DNA from: Paenibacillus sp. FSL H7-0326
GTDB lineage: Bacteria; Bacillota; Bacilli; Paenibacillales; Paenibacillaceae
Length of the DNA stretch: 64,000 nt
Direction of reading: 5' to 3'
Assembly: GCF_001955535.1 (NCBI RefSeq)
Contig: NZ_MPVN01000001.1
Span: forward strand, 124,001-188,000
The notes below the pieces were generated by a model. The model was not told the origin of the DNA. It saw only the letters and a program-made list of their open reading frames with translations, and did no database searches. Below are positions 7,818 to 17,419 of this stretch, piece after piece. A program made the translations under genes and the position numbers. Every line of letters starts with the position of its first letter. Positions within the stretch are counted from its first letter, which is position 1.

Positions 7818-9443
7818 TTAGCGTATTAACAGTGATTCACGATACTCCTGAGGGGTCATGCCCGTTAGTTTCTTGAAGAGCCGGGTAAAAGAATGAGCTG
7901 CCTCATAACCCACCCTGATCGCAATTTCACGTATCATAAGATCCGTATTCTGAAGCAGTTCCTTCGCTCTTCTAATTCGACAGTCGTCAATAAACTCAGA
8001 CAAGTTTGTCCCCTTCTCTTGCTTAAACAATCGTGACAAGTAGGAGGGGTTAAAATGATGAAGCTCAGCCAGTCTCACAAGTGAGAGGTCTTTTTCAAGA
8101 TTCTCCTCAATGTAACTGCACAAGGAACGGATCGCAACATTTGCACCTTCCTGTTCATTCGATCTCTTGAAATGAACCAATTCTTCAGCTGCATGATACA
8201 AGTACTGCACTGCATCTTTCCTACTGGCAAACTCTCCTAAATGAAGTAAGCTTCGTTGATCTTCAATATTCTGTTGAATTCCCCATCGATGGATCGTCGA
8301 GTGTACTAGCAGCGCTAGATTATAGTAAGTCTCCATCGCTCGCTCCATCGTAATATCCTGCTGCAGCAATTCTCCTGCAAGCTCCTCAAACATGTCATAG
8401 AATGGCTGGATACGTCCCGTTTCCAAATATCCTGACATAAGCTCAATCTTGCTCGATATCCGCAGAGGTTCTTTTGTGAATCCAGTTGAAGGCACTGTGT
8501 GATTGTCTGTTAGCACCATGGATATGCCATCGCCTGTATTCATCCATTGAAGCAATCTTAAGCGTTCATACTGTCTAGTGATCTCAGAAAAACGGCAGCT
8601 TCGCCCGCTTAATGTAAATGCGATGGATACGCCAAGTGAAGCCATGCATGCATTTTGCACCAGCTCGAGTGTACCCTCAAGGAATTTTACTAAGGCATTG
8701 TCCGCCGTCCCGTCTTCACGTTTCGTCTGAAGCAGCCAGATCATATCACCATAATGGTCTGTAACACTAGCATACAAAGCATGCTCTTGCATGAACGAGG
8801 ATCCAATGATGCGCACTGATTCTTGAACTCGTTCCAGATCAGAAATCGGTTCAAGCGGGGCGTTTAATCGACCCAAGACCATATATATTGGACTGGCAGC
8901 CTGCAGATCAAGGTTCCGCTTATTCAATTCATCTTGCAAATCGTTTGAAGTACCTGAAACAGCGGTGCTATCCTGAAGAAGCCTGCGCAGAAATTCCTCC
9001 TGCCGGATCACTGCAAGTTGAGAGGTAACTTCACGTGTTTGTTTAACCAAGTCTAGCATGCTGTAACTTCGACGAATCTCTACCAACACTTCTTCAACAA
9101 CAGACATCACCTTGTTATATCCTTCCGTTTTGAGCAAGTATCGTACATTGGGTAGCTGAAGGGCTCGATAGGCATAATCAAAATCACTATGTCCTGTCAG
9201 AAAAATGACCCGGCATGTCGGCCAATAGTTCTGAATTTGTTCTGTAAGCTCAAGACCACTCATACCCGGCATTCGGATGTCCGTCAAAATGATATCGATT
9301 CGAGTGCGCTGCATCCAATTCAAAGCCTCCACTGCAGAATACGCCTTGCATACATCAAGCTGATCTGGCATAAGCCTGGCGAAGGTTTCATAAAGACTAT
9401 CGGTGATAATTTCCTCATCATCCACAATTAAAAGTCGATACAT
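7818..9443 (-). CDS. YesN-like response regulator, AraC-type output
   Basis: A 541-residue response regulator. Residues 1-120 form a complete receiver: acidic pair DDE at 8-10, phospho-acceptor Asp55 in ILTDIRMPGMSG, Thr in FLTGHSDF and Lys of YLLKTE. The middle 300 residues are the long linker typical of YesN proteins. Residues about 435-541 are two AraC helix-turn-helix motifs (LVRLAELHHFNPSYLSRLFK and IREIAIRVGYEAAHSFTRLF). The start overlaps the kinase gene by 16 bases, so the pair is translationally coupled. In Paenibacillus and Bacillus such pairs control neighbouring sugar ABC transporter operons; here the candidates are the operon at 1-6667 and the binding protein at 11250. Confidence 0.95.
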   Translation of the reverse strand: MYRLLIVDDEEIITDSLYETFARLMPDQLDVCKAYSAVEALNWMQRTRIDIILTDIRMPGMSGLELTEQIQNYWPTCRVIFLTGHSDFDYAYRALQLPNVRYLLKTEGYNKVMSVVEEVLVEIRRSYSMLDLVKQTREVTSQLAVIRQEEFLRRLLQDSTAVSGTSNDLQDELNKRNLDLQAASPIYMVLGRLNAPLEPISDLERVQESVRIIGSSFMQEHALYASVTDHYGDMIWLLQTKREDGTADNALVKFLEGTLELVQNACMASLGVSIAFTLSGRSCRFSEITRQYERLRLLQWMNTGDGISMVLTDNHTVPSTGFTKEPLRISSKIELMSGYLETGRIQPFYDMFEELAGELLQQDITMERAMETYYNLALLVHSTIHRWGIQQNIEDQRSLLHLGEFASRKDAVQYLYHAAEELVHFKRSNEQEGANVAIRSLCSYIEENLEKDLSLVRLAELHHFNPSYLSRLFKQEKGTNLSEFIDDCRIRRAKELLQNTDLMIREIAIRVGYEAAHSFTRLFKKLTGMTPQEYRESLLIR

Positions 9444-11200
9444 CCGTTAACCCCTTCCTTCGCTCGGATTCGAATTGTGACTTTCAACCCCTGCTGCTCA
9501 CCTTTTGCTAGGAATAGGCCGCATCCTTTTCCATATGTGAGTACTAATCGTCTATGGATATTCATTAATCCGGTCATTTCCTCTGAGCCATCGTCTTGTT
9601 CTAATCGCTCTTGGAGACTATGAATATGGTCATCATCCATTTCACTCCCGTTGTCTTCCACCGTAATCTCGGCATATTCATCTTTGAGGTGAAAGTGAAC
9701 GATAAGAAGACCCATGGTCGTTTTCTTTTCAAGGCTGTGCTCATAGGCGTTTTCAATAATGGGCTGTATGATAAGCCTCGGCACCAGAATATGTTCCATC
9801 TCAAGCGGTAAGGGTCCAAAATCAACCTTAATCCGCCTGGAAAACCTCAACTGCTGGATTTCGGTATATATTCTTGAATGCTCTACTTCTTCTTTCAACC
9901 TAACATGGTCTGTCCCGTTCCGGGTAATGAATCTGAAATATTCCCCAAGCATGTTAGTAAACTCTTCAATACGCTCTGTTTCCCCTGTTCTTGCGAGCGA
10001 ATTAAGGATAAAGAAGCTATTGTATAGAAAATGAGGATTGATTTGCGATTGAAGCTGTTTTAACTCCGCACGCTGCATCATCATTGTTTTTTTAAAATCC
10101 CGGTCAATTAACAATTGGAGATTTTCTATCATCTGATTGAATCGGGAGTAGAGGAAGCCAAACTCGTCTTTACGATGGTGTACGATGGGAATATCAAGCA
10201 CACCTGTCTCCATTTTTTTAAATCTTTTGACCAAAAGAAGCAAAGGGATGTGTATTAGCTTGTAGCTTGAATAGAGAAAAGCTGTGATCGCAACAATTGA
10301 CGTTATTGCAAACAACCAGGCCCAATGATAGAACTTGCTTAGGGGTCTGGTTACAATCTCTTCCGGTAAATACGAAGCCACGGACAGGCCGAGAGACTCC
10401 AGATGGAACTGAGTAACTTTATACCTTTTTTCATCCACTTTCATCCAATCATCGTCAGCTGAGGCCTTGGCACGATGCTCTCGGTAATTTGAAAGAATCA
10501 CATCGCTGTTTGGCTGCTTATCTGTAATGGCATGTCCCGTTTTGTCCTCAACCAGAAATGTAACGCTCTCAGGGTACAAATTAAGCCTAGATAGTTCGTT
10601 CTGGAACTGCTCTGTATCCAGCTCCACTTGTATCACAAACAACGCTGGTTCACTTTTCATACCTGATAACCGAACGGCACTTAAATTCATCGTGTCATCT
10701 TTTATGGTGAATCGTGTACCTTTTCCCTGCTTGCCTGAACTGAAGTATTTATACGAACTCTCATTGAATTCATCGACTCCCATAGTGGATGAGATGCTCT
10801 TACCGACTGCAGGGATATGAATATTAACATTTTTGATGTAAGCACTGCTGTTCTTAAAAGCCGCCAGTCGTTCCGTTAAGTAATTCAACGTGTCACGTCG
10901 TTCCACCTGATCCATTATATCCCATAGAATCGCGAGCGTATTAAGTTTACGATCTTCAGCAATATTAAATTGCTGGAGCTCGATCCATTCCATTTCCCTC
11001 TTCAACTCGACGACATACTGGTTTAATCCTCTTTCTGCGGATAAGGATATTTCCTGGCTAGCATTATCATAGCTCCAGTTATACAGGTACACGCCTAGAA
11101 GAATAAGTGGGAGTACGAAAGCCAGGTAAGTGATGACTAATCGTGTGAATATACTGCTAAACCTTGATTCAGCAGGTATTTTCAATGCATTCACATCCAA
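9428..11200 (-). CDS. YesM-like sensor histidine kinase
   Basis: A 590-residue membrane kinase. Membrane segments near residues 18-41 and 290-315 enclose an extracytoplasmic sensor domain of dCache type. A HAMP region follows, then the His_kinase domain with the phospho-acceptor His in QSQINPHFLYNSFF (about 405) and a GHKL ATPase domain (N box IIENAYEHSLEK, then VEDNGSEMDDD). The C-terminus overlaps the response regulator start. The listed start is TTG at 11200; no good ribosome-binding site precedes it and GTG two codons later is also possible. The gene lies 49 bases after a binding-protein gene, suggesting a binding protein-kinase-regulator sensing unit. Confidence 0.93.
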   Translation of the reverse strand: MDVNALKIPAESRFSSIFTRLVITYLAFVLPLILLGVYLYNWSYDNASQEISLSAERGLNQYVVELKREMEWIELQQFNIAEDRKLNTLAILWDIMDQVERRDTLNYLTERLAAFKNSSAYIKNVNIHIPAVGKSISSTMGVDEFNESSYKYFSSGKQGKGTRFTIKDDTMNLSAVRLSGMKSEPALFVIQVELDTEQFQNELSRLNLYPESVTFLVEDKTGHAITDKQPNSDVILSNYREHRAKASADDDWMKVDEKRYKVTQFHLESLGLSVASYLPEEIVTRPLSKFYHWAWLFAITSIVAITAFLYSSYKLIHIPLLLLVKRFKKMETGVLDIPIVHHRKDEFGFLYSRFNQMIENLQLLIDRDFKKTMMMQRAELKQLQSQINPHFLYNSFFILNSLARTGETERIEEFTNMLGEYFRFITRNGTDHVRLKEEVEHSRIYTEIQQLRFSRRIKVDFGPLPLEMEHILVPRLIIQPIIENAYEHSLEKKTTMGLLIVHFHLKDEYAEITVEDNGSEMDDDHIHSLQERLEQDDGSEEMTGLMNIHRRLVLTYGKGCGLFLAKGEQQGLKVTIRIRAKEGVNGCIDF

Positions 11201-11249
11201 TGCAAAATTGTAGGAATATTTCTTCGTATGAATATGATATCAAATGTGC

Positions 11250-12929
11250 TTAAGGCTCCTGAGTCACATGGGTTCCGAACCATGAGTTAACTTCCGCCGT
11301 GATCTGATCTCCCCCCAATTGGAGCCAGTTCTCTACAAACCGATCAAACTCTTCTATGGGCCTTCCGAGAATAATGTTCATATAGGCCTCAAGCTGAAGG
11401 TCACGGAGTATAATCTGCCGATCAATCATCGTATCTGTCACTCCCCCTGTGAACTGATCATACAGTAGTTGATCGTTCTTCTCGTACGAATCTGCTATGC
11501 TAAAAGCACCGGAAGGCCCGTAAGTTTGTTTCCATCCCCAGCCGCTATCTACACCCTTCGAATCGTAGGCAGCAATTCGCTTGTGAATTACAAGAGCTTC
11601 ATCCTTTAGGCCTGTGAAATCTCCTGTAATTCTGGCATCACGAATTTGCTTGTATGCATCGATATTTTTGTTTCCAGGGAATGGAGTTACCGGAGATAAC
11701 TTCCATACCGCTCGGGAATCATCGTTGTAGTAGGTCTCATACTCTGCATGTTCGCCCCAATTCGTGTCGAGATGAAGATTCATCATCTTCACCACCGCTT
11801 CTGGATTAGAGAATCCTTTTCTTACGGCAAAGTATTGCCCTGTATTAGATCGAAGCGGAACGAAGAGACTCCTTCCGGATTCCGCTACTATGGGATAAGC
11901 CTGCCATTCAGCACTTGTATCTGTACTCCGGCTGCTCTGAAGCATAAAAGAAGTCCATTGTTCCCCATAGAGCATGCCGATTTTGCCATCCTCAATCAGA
12001 CGCAGCTCCTTGCTTCCATTTTTGTATCCGAAATCCGGATCCAGTTGACCTTCAAGATACATAGTCTGCAATGCTAATAGAGCTTCGCGAACTTCCGGTT
12101 GTATCCCGCCATAAACAAGATTGCCTTGTGAATCTTTAATCCATATATTTGGAAAAGCCCCATATCCGGCTATGAAGCCCTCAGCCCCCATGACAGGATC
12201 CCATAAATGATTCGTCAGCGCCAAGCCATACGTATCCTGCTCTCCATTTTCGTCAGGATCAAGTTCTGTAAACGCTTTCGATATTAGGAGTACGTCTTCC
12301 ATGGTTTCAGGTGGCTGCAAGCCTAAACGATTTAGCCAGTCCGTTCTAATCCACAAGTATTGCGCAGTTTCAATGGATGAAGATGATTCTGGAATCGCCA
12401 TAAGTTTACCGTCAATGGTGGCAGCGTTTAATGCTCCACTTCCCTCGGCTTCCAATATATCTTTCGTAAGCGGAGAAGCATACCTCTGATACACTTCAGT
12501 CAAGTCTTCTATCAAACCGGCGTTGCTTAATTGCCTTAGCTGATAAGGATTGACTTTGACCACGTCCGGGAAACGCCCAGAGGCGAGGGAGACTCCAAGC
12601 TTCTGATTGTATACATCTCCGCTTGCAATCCAGTCATAGCGAATACGAATCCCTAATTCTTCCTCGTACAAACGAGTCCAGCGATTATCCAGCAATGTCT
12701 CACCAGGCAGCTCACTAATCATTTGTTGAAGTTCATCTTCCATTTCTCTGACAAATGAAACCTCGATGGGAGGAGCGTACTTTTCTAATCCATCAGATTC
12801 TAGAATTTCCGGTACATCTGACTGTGAACTGTGTTGTTCTATACTCCTCCCGTTGTGATTTGCTGGAATGCACAGAACCAGAAAGAGAATAAAGATTCTT
12901 CCAGCTATATCCTTCCATCTCCTATTCAA
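11250..12929 (-). CDS. Extracellular solute-binding protein upstream of a two-component system
   Basis: A LplA-like sugar-binding protein. The open frame extends to 12983, but a TTG at 12929 lies nine bases after a GGGGGG site and gives 559 residues with a proper signal peptide (MNRRWKDIAGRIFILFLVLC). The Cys sits in LVLC, a poor lipobox (Leu at -1), so lipid attachment is uncertain. Typical binding-protein features are LGVSLASGRFPDVVKV, LDPDENGEQDTYGLAL and IGMLYGEQWTSFM. No permease genes flank it; instead a sensor kinase and response regulator follow at once. It could deliver sugar to the sensor domain, or serve as a spare binding protein for the transporter at 508-2342. The role is inferred from order. 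Confidence 0.82.
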   Translation of the reverse strand: MNRRWKDIAGRIFILFLVLCIPANHNGRSIEQHSSQSDVPEILESDGLEKYAPPIEVSFVREMEDELQQMISELPGETLLDNRWTRLYEEELGIRIRYDWIASGDVYNQKLGVSLASGRFPDVVKVNPYQLRQLSNAGLIEDLTEVYQRYASPLTKDILEAEGSGALNAATIDGKLMAIPESSSSIETAQYLWIRTDWLNRLGLQPPETMEDVLLISKAFTELDPDENGEQDTYGLALTNHLWDPVMGAEGFIAGYGAFPNIWIKDSQGNLVYGGIQPEVREALLALQTMYLEGQLDPDFGYKNGSKELRLIEDGKIGMLYGEQWTSFMLQSSRSTDTSAEWQAYPIVAESGRSLFVPLRSNTGQYFAVRKGFSNPEAVVKMMNLHLDTNWGEHAEYETYYNDDSRAVWKLSPVTPFPGNKNIDAYKQIRDARITGDFTGLKDEALVIHKRIAAYDSKGVDSGWGWKQTYGPSGAFSIADSYEKNDQLLYDQFTGGVTDTMIDRQIILRDLQLEAYMNIILGRPIEEFDRFVENWLQLGGDQITAEVNSWFGTHVTQEP

Positions 12930-13060
12930 GACGACATTCCCCCCAAATTCTGTCGGAATGACCATTTCACTATGCTGCATCATCTACATTGTACAACAAC
13001 TTACACCTATTGAGTACGTCCCAAAATCATCATTCGGGATAGAATCCTGCGCTCATGAAC

Positions 13061-14599
13061 TTACGGCATGATTACGCTGTATTCAAAATTTGAAAAGTCT
13101 GCTCTGCCCCCAATTACCTCTGTTGAATAGATAAACAAACCAATCCGGCAGCCCATAAAATGATCCAGCTTGTAAATCATTTTGTGGGTAATGCCTAAGG
13201 GTCTCCACTCCGTCCCATCCAAGTAGGCAAAAGAGCATTCGTCTTGATTATCTACAAAATGACCATAGGCTTTTAATGTAACCACTGGATCAGCTATTGG
13301 AATACGTGCATACTCGGTGGCAGGATTCTGATCAATCAAATTGCCGAATATACTTGAGTCCTCACTGCTTCTAGCATGCATGACCAAGTAAAATTGGTCT
13401 TCCTTCTTCGTAAGGGCGATCATACCGTATGTACCGATCAGGAAGCATATCCCAGCGTAATCCCCGTTATTCAGACCGCTCCCATCAAGTGTGACGGCTG
13501 CTTCACAAGCAGGCCCCATTGAACGCTGAGTCAGTGTATTTACGGCAAACGTCAGATTCGGACTGATCTGGCCAGTCCAGACCCGATAAACTCCCGGTGA
13601 ATCCGTTACAGACCAGAGGTTCTCATTCGGCGTATGATTCCATTGCCAATAATCACGAAGTCGTATTCTCCCATCCTCACCAGTAACATAATGAAATGAA
13701 TCGCTTCCTATCAAAGGCTTGTAACAATGCTCTGGTCTGGTGCTCTGGATATCTACTAGCTTCGGAGCTTCGCTTGCAAACTCTGGAACACCGTTATTAA
13801 AACGAAGTGGCACCAATACAGGGATACGGCCAACAGCTCCATGATCCTGAAACAGCATTGAATACCAGTCACCATCTGGTGTATCTACGATCCCTCCTTG
13901 TGCTATACCGGAATTGAAGTACCCCATATCATCATTGAATACGTCTCCACCAGAAAAGCTCCCTTCCAGAGAGTCTGCCATATAATAGGCCTGTGTCCTC
14001 CGTCCCGTCGCCTTCGTTATGTGAATTAAAAACACGTAATATTTCCCATTGATCTTATAAAAATGAGCCCCTTCATAACCGAGGTGATAAGGCTGCTTTT
14101 CTTTTACAATGAGGCGCTGTATCCCGTCTGGCTTAGGTCCACTCAGATCAGCTTTTAATTCGGTCAGATAGATCTCGGCATTGCCGTGCACAAGATAAAT
14201 CCGGTCATCTTCGTCAAAAAACAAGGAGCAGTCATGATAAAAACCATCCACATATTGTTTCTTCCAAGGGCCAGATATGGATGTAGAGGTGTACAAATAT
14301 GTCTTTCGAGTATCATTAGCGACAAAGATGACGTAGAACTTTCCTTGATGATACCTGAGGGATGCGGCCCACATGCCTTTGCCATAAATATGTTGACCGT
14401 TCTGGAGCCGCTGTGCGGGAGTGCTGTCCAGTTCGTCGTATACATGCGTTGCTACCTCCCAATGGATCAGGTCATACGATCGAAGGATAACGCAGCCTGG
14501 CATCATATGCATGGTTGTACTCACCATGTAATACGTATCTTCTACGCGAATTACGTCAGGATCAGGGTAGTCAGCCCATATAATTGGATTCGAATACAT
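13061..14599 (-). CDS. Glycoside hydrolase family 43 (beta-xylosidase/arabinofuranosidase)
   Basis: A five-bladed-propeller GH43 enzyme with a C-terminal beta-sandwich. ATG 14599, behind GAGGTG, is preferred to the in-frame ATG at 14617 and gives 512 residues. The catalytic triad of GH43 can be placed: base Asp in WADYPDPDVI (residues 6-15), the Asp of DCSLFFDEDDRIY and acid Glu in YEGAHFYKINGKYY. The C-terminal ~190 residues match the concanavalin-like domain that closes the active site in long GH43 enzymes. There is no signal peptide, so it acts in the cytoplasm on imported xylo- or arabino-xylo-oligosaccharides. A strong hairpin separates it from the xylanase gene upstream, so it may be expressed by read-through or its own promoter. 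Confidence 0.9.
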   Translation of the reverse strand: MYSNPIIWADYPDPDVIRVEDTYYMVSTTMHMMPGCVILRSYDLIHWEVATHVYDELDSTPAQRLQNGQHIYGKGMWAASLRYHQGKFYVIFVANDTRKTYLYTSTSISGPWKKQYVDGFYHDCSLFFDEDDRIYLVHGNAEIYLTELKADLSGPKPDGIQRLIVKEKQPYHLGYEGAHFYKINGKYYVFLIHITKATGRRTQAYYMADSLEGSFSGGDVFNDDMGYFNSGIAQGGIVDTPDGDWYSMLFQDHGAVGRIPVLVPLRFNNGVPEFASEAPKLVDIQSTRPEHCYKPLIGSDSFHYVTGEDGRIRLRDYWQWNHTPNENLWSVTDSPGVYRVWTGQISPNLTFAVNTLTQRSMGPACEAAVTLDGSGLNNGDYAGICFLIGTYGMIALTKKEDQFYLVMHARSSEDSSIFGNLIDQNPATEYARIPIADPVVTLKAYGHFVDNQDECSFAYLDGTEWRPLGITHKMIYKLDHFMGCRIGLFIYSTEVIGGRADFSNFEYSVIMP

Positions 14600-14676
14600 A
14601 CTTTCATAACACCTCATTTTATTCTAAATATTGAAATCTACTTGACGTTGGCCAAAAACAAGTGCTCCAATAAACA

Positions 14677-14717
14677 ATAACCTTCTCTGCTCGTATCGCC
14701 ATGGCAGAGAAGGTTAT
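14677..14717. terminator. Strong hairpin terminator after the xylanase gene
   Basis: A perfect 14-bp stem, ATAACCTTCTCTGC pairing with GCAGAGAAGGTTAT, with a 13-base loop. It lies 51 bases beyond the stop of the GH10 gene and 78 bases upstream of the second GH43 gene. The T-rich tail is better on the plus strand (ATTTTTC); on the minus strand the tail is TGTTTATT, so it may attenuate more than fully terminate the xylan operon. Confidence 0.75.
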
Positions 14718-14768
14718 ATTTTTCTATGATGCGTAACTCAATGCTTGTTTAGGTTACATATTTCTTGA

Positions 14769-15794
14769 TCAGTTCATGGGCGCAACTATTCCCGCAACAC
14801 GCTGATAGGCTTCTTTGGGACGCTGCTTCTCATCGAACAAGAACGGCCAGTTTTTCCGTCCCTGGACAGGGAAATCATCCAGCCAGGTATAATTATCAGC
14901 TGCCCCCCAAAATGTCACGGCACTGATGTGTTCGCGATATTCATGAAGCAGACGGAAAATGGATTCGTATCTCTCTGCCTGCAGCTCTAACATGTCCTTC
15001 GTTGGATGAACCAGATCCGTACGTCTGTCTTCGAAGCGAAATACAGACACATCGAGTTCAGTAAGCTGCAGCTGCAGCCCGAGCTGTGCATACCGTTCAA
15101 TTGCGGAACGAATATCGTCCAGAGACGGGGCGTACAAATTCCAATGTGCCTGCAAACCGATCCCATGAATCGGCACGCCTTGATCCAGCAGCGAACGAAC
15201 GAGTCGATAGATGCGTTCCCGCTTATGCGGATTGGACTCGTTATAGTCGTTGTAGAATAACAGGGCTTTTGGATCTGCTTCATGAGCGAATTCGAACGCT
15301 TTTGCAATGAAGCTCTCTCCAGCGATATCGAGCCATCTGGAAGACCGCAGATATGCGCTCTCATCCTTCTCATCATCAGATATCACTTCATTAACGACAT
15401 CCCAACAATAAATGACGTCCTTATACCTGCCAACTACAGTCTGAATGTGAGAGCGAAGTCTTTCCATCAACACATCACTCTCTACCAGACCACCTGATTC
15501 GTTCTCGAACAGCCAATCTGGCGTCTGGTTATGCCAGACTAACGTATGGCCGCGAAGCGCCATGCCCTGTTCTCTCGCGAATGCCGCTATGATGTCTGCA
15601 TTCTCGAACGTGTACAGATCCTCCTGTGGATGCACACTAGAGAATTTCATTTCATTCTCTGCTGTTAAGCTGTTAAAGTGGTATTTCAGTAATGAACGCT
15701 GGCTCTCGATTGTTCTCGGATTCACTGCAGCTCCAATGTGGAAAGCATCCTTGTACAGTGTCTTTAATGGTACCTCTTCTCGATAAGTGTCCAT
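14769..15794 (-). CDS. xynA2: GH10 endo-1,4-beta-xylanase, cytoplasmic
   Basis: A 341-residue (beta/alpha)8-barrel xylanase. ATG 15794 follows GGAGGGGAATC directly and is preferred to the frame opening at 15830. The acid/base Glu is in WDVVNEVISD and the nucleophile Glu in LTELDVSVF; HTLVWHNQTPDWLF and LTAENEMKF are further GH10 signatures. It has no signal peptide or binding module, so it should act inside the cell on imported oligosaccharides. This matches XynA2 of the aldouronate-utilisation cluster described in Paenibacillus sp. JDR-2, where it cooperates with GH67 and GH43 enzymes. It is the last gene before the 14677-14717 hairpin. Confidence 0.93.
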   Translation of the reverse strand: MDTYREEVPLKTLYKDAFHIGAAVNPRTIESQRSLLKYHFNSLTAENEMKFSSVHPQEDLYTFENADIIAAFAREQGMALRGHTLVWHNQTPDWLFENESGGLVESDVLMERLRSHIQTVVGRYKDVIYCWDVVNEVISDDEKDESAYLRSSRWLDIAGESFIAKAFEFAHEADPKALLFYNDYNESNPHKRERIYRLVRSLLDQGVPIHGIGLQAHWNLYAPSLDDIRSAIERYAQLGLQLQLTELDVSVFRFEDRRTDLVHPTKDMLELQAERYESIFRLLHEYREHISAVTFWGAADNYTWLDDFPVQGRKNWPFLFDEKQRPKEAYQRVAGIVAPMN

Positions 15795-15859
15795 GATTCC
15801 CCTCCGTATATTGCTGAATGAATTCACCATCCCAGCTTCCCTGCACTAACGCCTAAGTG

Positions 15860-17419
15860 CTAGATTATCCCATACTCGAACCAGTCAAAATATGCAGGGG
15901 TGCGGCTTACCTGACCATTACCAGTGGCATATAGCCCGACTACTGCGCCAGTGAAGCACATCTTATGCACAAAGTCCTCCGGAGATATTGCACGAGCAGA
16001 GCCAGCACCCAAGTCCATCCAGTTCATTCCGTCTGCCGAGCAAGATAGCTGGTATCCATTTTCTGTTGACTTGATTTGGAGTACTAGCTCCTCCATTTCA
16101 GTCTCGCTCTCATGCACGCATTGTGACTCTCCACGTACCGTCAGTCGGGCAAAAATCATTCTTCGACCTTCGGACTGTCTAATGCCAAGCTCATAATGCG
16201 CATCCTCATCCCGACGAATACACAGACCTGCCTCTTCACCATCGGCAGCCGGACTGAACGACATCGAAGCTTTAAATGTGGCCTGAAGATGCTGCTGTCT
16301 TCGTCCGACAAAAGTAATTTGTCCAACATCACTGAGACTTGCCTCTTGGCCATAGAGAGTAAGAAAACCTGGCTTTTCCGAAAGAGAACAGGTTCCTTCT
16401 GACGGGTTACGCACGGACATCCAATGTGGCCCTAGCTCTTCATCAAAGTCGTCCCGGCCCTGCGTGATCGCTGATTGGATCTCCGGTTCCGAAGGCTCAG
16501 TCATCGGCAAGCGCTGAACGACCATGTCCAGACTTACCGTTCCTTCATTGTTATCAATGTGCGGCCAGCCATCATTCCAAATGACCGGTGCAAGAAACGT
16601 TTCCCGCCCGAGCACACTGTATCCGTCTTCGGTCAATCGAACGCCAAGGAATACCGCCCACCAGTCGCCATGATGATCCTCCACTAGGTCGGCATGTCCT
16701 AGATACTGGATGGGATGATCCAGATTGCGGTGGGTTAGAATTGGCTCAGGATAGCGTTCGAACGGACCATAAGGATGATCGCTTCTCCCGATGATTTCGC
16801 GGTGCTCCTTAGCCGTTCCACCGGATGCAGACATCATATAATACTTTCCGTTAATTTTGTACAGATGCGGCCCTTCAGTCCATGGTCCACCATCCCCATG
16901 CCAAACAACTTGAGGTGAGGAAAGTGCTTCTCCCGTCTCAATATTGATCTCGTACTGAATGGCGTGGGAATCGTAATCCGCTCCTTGCTGGGCTGTTACA
17001 TATACTTTGCCATCATCATCAAAAAACAAGGATGGATCAATACCGCCATAAGGGATACGGATTGGATCAGACCACGGTCCGGCTGGGTTCTTAGCTGTAA
17101 CGTAGAAATTACCGATACCTCTTACATCTGTCGTAATCATATAAAATGTGCCTTTGTTGTAACGAATTGCAGGGGCATAGATTCCGTCCGAGCTCTTTTG
17201 ATCGGTCAAATCAAGCTGGCTGACTCGATCAAGAACGTTACCGATTTGTTCCCAATGGATCAGATCCCGGCTTCGAAAAATCGGCACTCCGGGGAAATAC
17301 TCGAACGAACTACACACAAGATAAAAATAATCTTCCGCCTTCACGATACTTGGATCCGGATAAAAACCGGGAAGGATCGGATTGGCGTAGCGGATTGTTT
17401 GTGATTGAAGTTGTGGCAT
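15860..17419 (-). CDS. xynB: GH43 beta-1,4-xylosidase
   Basis: A 519-residue XynB-type GH43 enzyme releasing xylose from xylo-oligosaccharides in the cytoplasm. Catalytic residues are visible: base Asp in NPILPGFYPDPSIV (residues 13-26), Asp in GGIDPSLFFDDDGKVY and acid Glu in TEGPHLYKINGKYYMMS. The C-terminal 200 residues form the beta-sandwich domain usual in this subfamily; GLYATGNG and FDWFEYG close it. ATG follows the permease stop codon with no spacer (TAAATG), so translation is coupled to transport. Length and domain content are normal and no signal peptide is present. Confidence 0.95.
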   Translation of the reverse strand: MPQLQSQTIRYANPILPGFYPDPSIVKAEDYFYLVCSSFEYFPGVPIFRSRDLIHWEQIGNVLDRVSQLDLTDQKSSDGIYAPAIRYNKGTFYMITTDVRGIGNFYVTAKNPAGPWSDPIRIPYGGIDPSLFFDDDGKVYVTAQQGADYDSHAIQYEINIETGEALSSPQVVWHGDGGPWTEGPHLYKINGKYYMMSASGGTAKEHREIIGRSDHPYGPFERYPEPILTHRNLDHPIQYLGHADLVEDHHGDWWAVFLGVRLTEDGYSVLGRETFLAPVIWNDGWPHIDNNEGTVSLDMVVQRLPMTEPSEPEIQSAITQGRDDFDEELGPHWMSVRNPSEGTCSLSEKPGFLTLYGQEASLSDVGQITFVGRRQQHLQATFKASMSFSPAADGEEAGLCIRRDEDAHYELGIRQSEGRRMIFARLTVRGESQCVHESETEMEELVLQIKSTENGYQLSCSADGMNWMDLGAGSARAISPEDFVHKMCFTGAVVGLYATGNGQVSRTPAYFDWFEYGII

